Shown piece after piece: positions 58,498 to 64,000 of a stretch of 64,000 nt of DNA. Positions within the stretch are counted from its first letter, which is position 1. Every line of letters begins with the position of its first letter. Origin of the DNA: Pullichristensenella sp963930055 (GTDB taxonomy: Bacteria; Bacillota; Clostridia; Christensenellales; Aristaeellaceae); assembly GCA_963930055.1 (NCBI GenBank), contig CAWVKS010000004.1:124001-188000 (forward strand), read 5' to 3'. The notes under the pieces are model-generated. The model was not told where the DNA came from. It did not search any database and saw nothing but the letters and a program-made list of their open reading frames with translations. The position numbers were made by a program, and so were the translations under genes.

Positions 58498-58558
58498 GGA
58501 TATAGTTGAGTAGAAACTCAATAAATTTCTGCGATCATAATGCGTTGGGAGGATCAAT

Positions 58559-59932
58559 ATGGCAGTTGCGGTAATCATGCCCCGGCAGGGAAACACCGTC
58601 GAGAGCTGTATCATCACCAAGTGGTCCAAGCAGAAGGGCGACGCGGTGAAGGTCGGCGACATTCTGTTCTCCTATGAGACCGACAAGGCCGCTTTCGATG
58701 AGGAAGCGAAGGTGGAAGGCACCCTTTTGGATGTCTTTTTCCAGGAAGGGGACGACGTGCCCTGCCTGACGAACGTCTGCGTCATCGGCGCGCCGGGCGA
58801 GAGCACGGCGGAATTTAACCCCAACAGCGCCGCGCCCGCCGCGGAAGAGAAGAAGGAAGAGGCCGCCGCCCCGGCTCCCGCTGCCGAAGCTGCCGCCCCG
58901 GCGGAGGAGATCGCCGAGCCGGCCGTCATCTCCGGCGACCTGAAGATTTCCCCGCGCGCCAAGGCGCTTGCCGAAAGGACCGGCGCGGATCTCTCCTTTG
59001 TGCGTCCCACCGGCCCGGACGGCCGCGTGATCGAGCGCGACGTACAGGCGCTCCTGGATGCGGGCCACGTGGTCAGCGCCGCCGCGCGCGCCGCGTATGC
59101 CGGCGGCGTCGAGGGCACGGGCCTGGGCGGCCGCGTGACGCTTTCCGACCTCGCCGCCAAGCCCGCCGCCGCTTCCGCGCCCGCCGCTGCCGCCGCTGCG
59201 GTGGAGGTCGGCGTGCCCAACGACGACAGCTATACCGAGCCGCTGCCCAACATCCGCAAGGTCATCGCCCGCACGATGCACTCCTCGCTGGCGAACATGG
59301 CGCAGCTCACCCACAATATCACCTTCGACTGCACCCAGATCCAGGCCCTGCGCAAGCTCTTCAAGGAGAAGGGCGAGGAAATGGGCATGAACAAGGTCTC
59401 GCTCAACGACATCGTCATGTACGCCGTGGCGCGCACGCTGACCATGCCTGAGCACCGCGCCCTCAACGCCAACCTCATCGACGACGGCAAGACGATGAAG
59501 TACTTCAACTGCGTCAACCTCGGCATGGCCTGCGATACCGACCGCGGCCTGATGGTGCCCACCATCTTCGGCGCGGACAAGATGAGCCTCAAGCAGCTGT
59601 CCGACACCGCCAAGAAGCTGGCCAAGGAGTGCCGCGAGGGCCACATCAACCCGGATTACCTCCAGGGCGGCTCATTCACCGTCTCCAACGTCGGTTCCTA
59701 TGGCATCGAGAGCTTCACGCCGGTCATCAACCCGCCGCAGACGGGCATCCTCGGCGTGTGCGGCATCACCACCCGCGTGCGCGAAGTGAACGGCCAGATC
59801 GAGGCGTACCCGGCCATGGGCCTGTCGCTCACCTACGACCACCGCGCGCTGGATGGCAGCCCCGCCTCCCGCTTCCTCAAGGACCTCAAGTACAACCTGG
59901 AAAACTTCACCCTGCTCCTGGCGCGGGGCTGA
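58559..59932 (+). CDS. dihydrolipoamide acyltransferase, E2 component of a 2-oxoacid dehydrogenase
   Basis: 457-residue E2 with the standard layout: one lipoyl domain (residues 1-80; lipoylated Lys in YETDKAAFD), an Ala/Pro/Glu linker, a peripheral subunit-binding domain (about 125-160, ISPRAKALAERTGADLSFV and GPDGRVIERDVQALL), a second Ala/Pro linker, and the catalytic domain ending with YDHRALDGSPASRFL (catalytic His and Asp in HRALDG). It forms the core that carries acyl groups from E1 to CoA. RBS GGGAGG. The lipoyl domain and position before E3 and E1 suggest a pyruvate or acetoin-type complex; which acid is used is not certain. Confidence 0.95.
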   Translation: MAVAVIMPRQGNTVESCIITKWSKQKGDAVKVGDILFSYETDKAAFDEEAKVEGTLLDVFFQEGDDVPCLTNVCVIGAPGESTAEFNPNSAAPAAEEKKEEAAAPAPAAEAAAPAEEIAEPAVISGDLKISPRAKALAERTGADLSFVRPTGPDGRVIERDVQALLDAGHVVSAAARAAYAGGVEGTGLGGRVTLSDLAAKPAAASAPAAAAAAVEVGVPNDDSYTEPLPNIRKVIARTMHSSLANMAQLTHNITFDCTQIQALRKLFKEKGEEMGMNKVSLNDIVMYAVARTLTMPEHRALNANLIDDGKTMKYFNCVNLGMACDTDRGLMVPTIFGADKMSLKQLSDTAKKLAKECREGHINPDYLQGGSFTVSNVGSYGIESFTPVINPPQTGILGVCGITTRVREVNGQIEAYPAMGLSLTYDHRALDGSPASRFLKDLKYNLENFTLLLARG

Positions 59933-59950
59933 TGAACGGAGGGACTTCAA

Positions 59951-61315
59951 ATGTTTGATCTTATCATCATCGGCGGCGGCCCCGCCGGTTACGACGCCGC
60001 GGAGCGCGCCGGCCACGCCGGCCTCAAGGTCTGCCTGTTCGAGAAGAACAACCTGGGCGGCGTCTGCCTGAACGAGGGCTGCATCCCCTCCAAGGCGCTT
60101 TTGAATTCCGCGAAGATCTACGAGCACGCCCGCGACGGCGCCAAGTACGGCGTCAGCGCCAAGGACGTGACCCTCGACCAGAAGGCCGTCGTCGCCCGCC
60201 GCGGCAAGGTGGTGCGCATGCTGGTCTCCGGCGTGGGCGCGAAGATGAAGGGCGCCGGCGTCACCGTGGTCAAGGAAAAGGCGGTCATCAAGGGCCGCGT
60301 CGAGGGCGGCTTTGCCGTCACCGCCGGCGGCCAGGATTACGAGGCCGCCAAGCTGCTCATCTGCGCCGGCTCCGAGGCGGTCGTGCCGCCCATCCCCGGC
60401 GTTAAGGAGAACCTTGGCGATTTCGTGCTCACCAACCGCGAAGTGCTGGAGCTGCCGGAAGTCCCCAAGAACTTCGTCATCATCGGCGGCGGCGTCATCG
60501 GCCTGGAGATGGCGGCCTACTACTGCGTGGCCGGCTCCCATGTCACCGTCGTTGAGATGCTCGACCACATCGCCGGCCCCACGGACCGCGAGATCTCCAG
60601 GATGCTGCAGAAGGAATACGCCAAGAAGGGCGTGGACTTCAAGCTCTCCACCAAGTGCCTGGCCGTGGAAAAGGGCAAGGTCGTCTGCGAGGCGGACGGC
60701 AAGCAGTTCGACGTGCCGGCCGACAAGGTGCTGCTCTCCATCGGCCGCCGCGCCAGCACCAAAGACATGGGCCTTGAGAACATCGGCGTGGAGATGAACC
60801 GCGGCGTCATCGTCGTGGACGAACAGGGCCGCACCAACGTCGAGGGCGTGTTCGCCGCCGGCGACTGCATCGGCAAGGTCATGCTCGCGCACACGGCCTA
60901 CCGCGAGGCGGAAGTAGCGGTCAACACCATCCTCGGCAAGAAGGACAAGATGCGCTACAACGCCAACCCCTCCGTCATCTACACCCACCCCGAAGTCGCC
61001 AGCGTCGGCCTCACCGAGGAAGAGGCGCAGGCCAAGGGCATCGATTATGAAGTGCACAAGCTCTCCATGCGCTACGCCGGCCGTTTCGTGGCCGAAAACG
61101 AGGGCGAGGACGGCATCTGCAAGATCCTCGTGGGCAAGGAGCACCGCAACCTCCTCGGCGTGCACATGCTGGGCAATTCCTCTTCCGAGGCCATCTGGGG
61201 CGCGGCGCTGATGATCGAGCAGGAGCTGCGCGTCAAGGACGTCAAGGAGATCATCTTCCCGCATCCCACCGTCAGCGAGATCATCCGCGAAACCATCTGG
61301 GAGTTCAAGGACTGA
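59951..61315 (+). CDS. lpdA: dihydrolipoyl dehydrogenase, E3 component
   Basis: 454-residue flavoprotein that reoxidises dihydrolipoamide with NAD. Motifs: FAD-binding IIGGGPAGYDAAERAGH, redox disulphide GGVCLNEGCIPSK, NAD-binding IIGGGVIGLEMAAYY, second FAD block VFAAGDCIGK and the C-terminal His-Glu dyad in HPTVSE. No extra N-terminal lipoyl domain. It starts 18 bases after the E2 stop with GGAGGG as ribosome binding site. Confidence 0.97.
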   Translation: MFDLIIIGGGPAGYDAAERAGHAGLKVCLFEKNNLGGVCLNEGCIPSKALLNSAKIYEHARDGAKYGVSAKDVTLDQKAVVARRGKVVRMLVSGVGAKMKGAGVTVVKEKAVIKGRVEGGFAVTAGGQDYEAAKLLICAGSEAVVPPIPGVKENLGDFVLTNREVLELPEVPKNFVIIGGGVIGLEMAAYYCVAGSHVTVVEMLDHIAGPTDREISRMLQKEYAKKGVDFKLSTKCLAVEKGKVVCEADGKQFDVPADKVLLSIGRRASTKDMGLENIGVEMNRGVIVVDEQGRTNVEGVFAAGDCIGKVMLAHTAYREAEVAVNTILGKKDKMRYNANPSVIYTHPEVASVGLTEEEAQAKGIDYEVHKLSMRYAGRFVAENEGEDGICKILVGKEHRNLLGVHMLGNSSSEAIWGAALMIEQELRVKDVKEIIFPHPTVSEIIRETIWEFKD

Positions 61316-61321
61316 GCGCTT

Positions 61322-61348
61322 TCCGGGCGCGGCGCGTCCGCGCCCGGA
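61322..61348 (+). other. strong hairpin between E3 and E1 genes
   Basis: TCCGGGCGCGG and CCGCGCCCGGA form a perfect 11-bp stem with a 5-base loop 6 bp after the E3 stop. No T-tract follows, so it is not a classical terminator; it may mark an mRNA processing or stabilising site that sets different E3 and E1 levels. Confidence 0.55.
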
Positions 61349-61399
61349 GCATGGATATTCACCCGCGACAGCTATTTTTAGAAGGAGCGTGTTTTTCCC

Positions 61400-63868
61400 A
61401 TGTCCAAGCAACTGTTTGTCGACCCGAATGTGATCCGCAAGCCCGGTCAGGTCACCTTCGAGCCCATCCCCTGCAACCAGTACCAGAAAAAGGTCAAGGA
61501 CGAGCTGGGCAACTTCACCAAGGAACAGTTCCTCAACATCTACCGCGATATGCTGGTGCTGCGTGAGTTCGAAACGATGATCCAGACCATCAAGACCACC
61601 AGCGAATACCGCGGCGTGTCCTACACCCATCCCGGCCCGGCCCATCTGGGCATCGGCCAGGAAGCCGCCGCTGTCGGCGAGGCCTTCCACCTCGACGTCA
61701 ACGACTTCATCTTCGGCTCCCACCGCGCCCATTGCGACATACTCGCAAAGGGCCTGTCCGCCATCGAAAAGCTCTCCGATGACGAATTGCTCGACATCAT
61801 GAAGAACTTCCTCGGCGGCAAGACGCTCTCCGTGGTGGAAAAGGGCGAGCACGCCACCGTCAAGGATCTGGCCATCGACTTCCTGCTTTACGGCGCGATG
61901 AGCGAGATCTTCGCCCGCGAGACCGGCTTCAACCGCGGCCTGGGCGGCTCCATGCACACCTTCTTCACGCCCTTTGGCATCTATCCCAACAACGCCATCG
62001 TCGGCGGCAGCGGCACCATTGCCATGGGCGCGGCGCTCTATAAGCGCGTCAACCGCAAGCCCGGCATCGTCGTGGCCAACATCGGCGACGGCGCGCTCGG
62101 CCGCGGCCCCGTGCTCGAGGCCCTCAACATGTCCGGCATGGGCCAGCTCAACACGCTCTGGGAGGACGACATGAAGGGCGGCCTGCCGGTGCTGTTCAAC
62201 ATCTTCAACAACCAGTACGGCATGGGCGGCCAGACCAACGGCGAGACCATGGCCTACGACATCCTCGCGCGCCTGGGCGCGGGCTTCAACCCCAACCAGA
62301 TGCACGCCGAGCGCGTCGACGGCTTCAACCCGCTGGCCGTCATCGAGGCCTATGGACGCAAGAAGAAGATCCTCCTCGAGAACAAGGGCCCGGTGCTCCT
62401 CGACGTCGTCACCTACCGCTTCTCCGGCCACAGCCCGTCGGACAGCTCCTCTTACCGCACCAAGGAAGAGATCGCCGCCTGGGAGGCGCAGGATCCGATC
62501 ATCGAGTACCGCAAGCAGCTGATCGAGGCCGGTCTGGCGACCGAGGAAGACTGCGACAACATCGTCAAGACGGTGGACGACGCCATCTTCCGCAACTTCA
62601 AGCTGGCCATCGACGAGGAGATCTCCCCGCGCATGGATCTTACCAAGAACCCGGACGAGATCGCCGACATGATGTTCACCAACGGCCACGTCGAGGCTTT
62701 CTCGGATGCCGAGCCGGACGTCAACATGCCCATGGAGGAGAACCCGCGCGTGCAGGCCATCGCCCGCAAGGAGCGCTGGGGCTTCGACGCCAACGGCAAG
62801 CCCGTTTCCAAGAACAAGGTCTACCAGCTGCGCGACGGCCTGTTCGAGGCCATCATCGACCGCTTCTACAAGGACGCTTCCCTCATCACCTACGGTGAGG
62901 ACGTGCGCGACTGGGGCGGCGCGTTCGCTGTGTACCGCGGCCTGACCGAGGCGCTGCCGTATCATCGCCTGTTCAACTCGCCGATTTCCGAAAGCGCCAT
63001 CGTCGGCTCCGCCGTCGGCTACGCCATGGCGGGCGGCCGCGCGCTGGTCGAGCTCATGTACTGCGACTTCCTTGCCTGCGCGGGCGACGAAGTGTTCAAC
63101 CAGATGGCCAAGTGGCAGGCCATGTCCGCCGACATCATCAAGATGCCCGTGGTTCTGCGCGTGTCCGTCGGCTCCAAGTACGGCGCGCAGCACTCCCAGG
63201 ATTGGTCGGCGCTGGCCGCCCACATCCCGGGCCTGAAGCTGGCCTTCCCGGCCACGCCTTACGACGCCAAGGGCCTGATGGCCTCCGCCCTGGTCGGCAC
63301 CGACCCGGTGGTGTTCTTCGAGTCCCAGCGCATCTACGACGTGGGCGAGCAGTTCCACGAGGGCGGCGTGCCCAAGGACTACTATGAGATCCCCTTCGGC
63401 AAGGCCGATGTCAAGCGCAAGGGCAAGGATATCACCATCCTCACCTTCGGCGCTGTGCTCTATCGCGCCATCAAGGCTGCCGACGAGCTCAAGGAGAAGT
63501 ACGGCATGGAAGCCGAGATCATCGACGCGCGCACGCTCGTGCCGTTTGACTACGACACCGTGATCGAGTCCGTGAAAAAGACCGGCCGCATCGTCATCGT
63601 CACCGATGCCTGCGAGCGCGGCTCCTTCGCCTCCGAGGTCGCCCGTCAGATCACTGAGATGGCCTTCGACGAGCTGGATGCCCCGCCGGTCGTTGTGGCT
63701 TCCAAGAACTGGATCACCCCGGCGCACGAGCTGGAAGAGGCCTTCTTCCCGCAGCCGTCCTGGATCCTCGACGCCATCGACGCCAAGATCGTGCCCCTCA
63801 AGGGCCATGTGCGCACCACCAACCAGACCTTGGGCAACAAGCTCAAGAACGAGCGCAAGGGCGTCTAA
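61400..63868 (+). CDS. 2-oxoacid dehydrogenase E1 with alpha and beta subunits fused in one chain
   Basis: 822-residue fusion. The N-terminal half (about 30-400) is the E1 alpha type: HLGIGQEAAAVG, GGSMHTFF and the thiamine-diphosphate motif from GDGALGRGPVLEALNMSG to NIFNNQYGMGG. The C-terminal half (about 470-815) is the E1 beta type: ITYGEDVRDWGGAFAVYRGL, NSPISESAIVGSAVGYAMAG, GSKYGAQHSQDWSALAAHIP and DARTLVPFDYDTVIESVKKT. In most bacteria these are separate genes. The enzyme decarboxylates a 2-oxoacid and transfers the acyl group to the E2 lipoyl domain. Order E2-E3-E1 is the reverse of the usual. RBS AAGGAG. Pyruvate, acetoin or branched-chain substrate is not settled by sequence. Confidence 0.93.
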   Translation: MSKQLFVDPNVIRKPGQVTFEPIPCNQYQKKVKDELGNFTKEQFLNIYRDMLVLREFETMIQTIKTTSEYRGVSYTHPGPAHLGIGQEAAAVGEAFHLDVNDFIFGSHRAHCDILAKGLSAIEKLSDDELLDIMKNFLGGKTLSVVEKGEHATVKDLAIDFLLYGAMSEIFARETGFNRGLGGSMHTFFTPFGIYPNNAIVGGSGTIAMGAALYKRVNRKPGIVVANIGDGALGRGPVLEALNMSGMGQLNTLWEDDMKGGLPVLFNIFNNQYGMGGQTNGETMAYDILARLGAGFNPNQMHAERVDGFNPLAVIEAYGRKKKILLENKGPVLLDVVTYRFSGHSPSDSSSYRTKEEIAAWEAQDPIIEYRKQLIEAGLATEEDCDNIVKTVDDAIFRNFKLAIDEEISPRMDLTKNPDEIADMMFTNGHVEAFSDAEPDVNMPMEENPRVQAIARKERWGFDANGKPVSKNKVYQLRDGLFEAIIDRFYKDASLITYGEDVRDWGGAFAVYRGLTEALPYHRLFNSPISESAIVGSAVGYAMAGGRALVELMYCDFLACAGDEVFNQMAKWQAMSADIIKMPVVLRVSVGSKYGAQHSQDWSALAAHIPGLKLAFPATPYDAKGLMASALVGTDPVVFFESQRIYDVGEQFHEGGVPKDYYEIPFGKADVKRKGKDITILTFGAVLYRAIKAADELKEKYGMEAEIIDARTLVPFDYDTVIESVKKTGRIVIVTDACERGSFASEVARQITEMAFDELDAPPVVVASKNWITPAHELEEAFFPQPSWILDAIDAKIVPLKGHVRTTNQTLGNKLKNERKGV

Positions 63869-63887
63869 AACACAACCAACCGCATAC

Positions 63888-63918
63888 GGGGACGGGCGTT
63901 TTGCCCGCCCCCATTTGC
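63888..63918 (+). terminator. possible rho-independent terminator after the dehydrogenase operon
   Basis: GGGGACGGGC pairs with GCCCGCCCC over about 9 bp with one bulged A; only a weak ATTTG tract follows. It lies 20 bp past the E1 stop. Confidence 0.5.
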
Positions 63919-63937
63919 CGTTTCAGGGGGAAAGACC

Positions 63938-64000
63938 ATGCTCTACTGCGAAAAATGTCATCGCCTCACTGAGGGGGAGACCTGCCCCGCCTGCGGCCGC
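63938..64000 (+). CDS. zinc-ribbon protein, N-terminal fragment at window edge
   Basis: Only 21 codons are in the window: MLYCEKCHRL, then ETCPACGR. Two CxxC pairs form a typical N-terminal zinc ribbon of small clostridial membrane or regulatory proteins; the rest is outside. GGGGGAAAG lies 6 bases upstream of the ATG, supporting a real start. Function cannot be assigned. Confidence 0.6.
   Translation, partial: MLYCEKCHRLTEGETCPACGR

Noticed and set aside
59672..63808. 1,378-codon open frame on the minus strand opposite lpdA and the E1 gene
   Set aside because: It is antisense to two genes with complete catalytic motifs, has no ribosome binding site or recognisable domain, and arises from the high GC third-position bias.

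Overview
The window looks like a chromosomal segment from a GC-rich, spore-forming member of the Bacillota (class Clostridia). The evidence is the sporulation genes spoIIGA-sigE and yunB, a SpoIIQ-like M23 peptidase, nrdR beside a PhoPR-type two-component system, an rplM-rpsI ribosomal operon with a good sigma-A promoter, a single-domain alarmone synthetase, 2-hydroxyacyl-CoA dehydratase activase proteins, and GGAGG-type ribosome binding sites almost everywhere. A family-level placement (for example Christensenellales-like) would be a guess.

Layout. 0-2.5 kb (minus): comF (cut by the edge), psuG and psuK for pseudouridine breakdown. 2.6-5.9 kb (plus): a sugar-nucleotidyltransferase, galE and a guaA whose glutaminase domain carries a large internal deletion. 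6-8 kb (minus): a two-component system, divergent from a long plus-strand envelope/efflux operon (8.2-19.9 kb) of four HlyD/MacA-type adaptor proteins, one secreted Thr/Pro-rich protein, a MacB-type ATPase and a MacB-type permease. One adaptor is broken by two identical 1,562-bp IS110-family elements that enclose a 108-residue orphan gene. 20-24.9 kb: a class A penicillin-binding protein whose 3' end and terminator are tandemly duplicated, yunB, a CBS-domain protein and a RelQ-like synthetase. 25.2-29.5 kb (minus): a split activase/dehydratase pair. 29.7-33.4 kb: M23 peptidase, GNAT, NUDIX, small P-loop and membrane proteins, rplM-rpsI. 33.8-38.9 kb (minus): a giant RND permease with a roughly 570-residue coiled-coil insertion. 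39-41.9 kb: a zinc uptake operon (znuA-zur-znuC-znuB) with a palindromic operator. 42.1-43.6 kb: an HTH-bearing protein of unknown role. 43.9-47 kb (minus): a GlpA-like flavoprotein operon. 47.2-48.4 kb: an acetate-kinase-family protein followed by a degenerate CRISPR remnant without cas genes. 48.6-50.1 kb (minus): sigE-spoIIGA. 50.5-55.1 kb: ylmC-type protein, nrdR, PhoPR-type pair, ferredoxin-like aldo/keto reductase. 55.1-58.3 kb: NUDIX proteins, sirtuin, RadC, an L,D-transpeptidase-like protein. 58.6-63.9 kb: a 2-oxoacid dehydrogenase operon in the order E2-E3-E1, with E1 alpha and beta fused. A zinc-ribbon ORF runs off the right edge.

The most unusual signal is a 201-bp structured repeat present twice (25026-25226 and, inverted, 43646-43846). 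Each copy sits between two exact copies of a different rho-independent terminator hairpin (32 bp in one locus, 21 bp in the other), and both loci lie between convergent genes. The two copies differ at 17 positions by hand alignment, including two compensatory base-pair changes in an internal hairpin. I see this as a non-autonomous mobile element that targets terminator hairpins and duplicates the whole hairpin. The second strong signal is the IS110 pair: the roughly 340-bp non-coding region upstream of each transposase has a promoter and long alternative stems, as expected for a bridge-type guide RNA.
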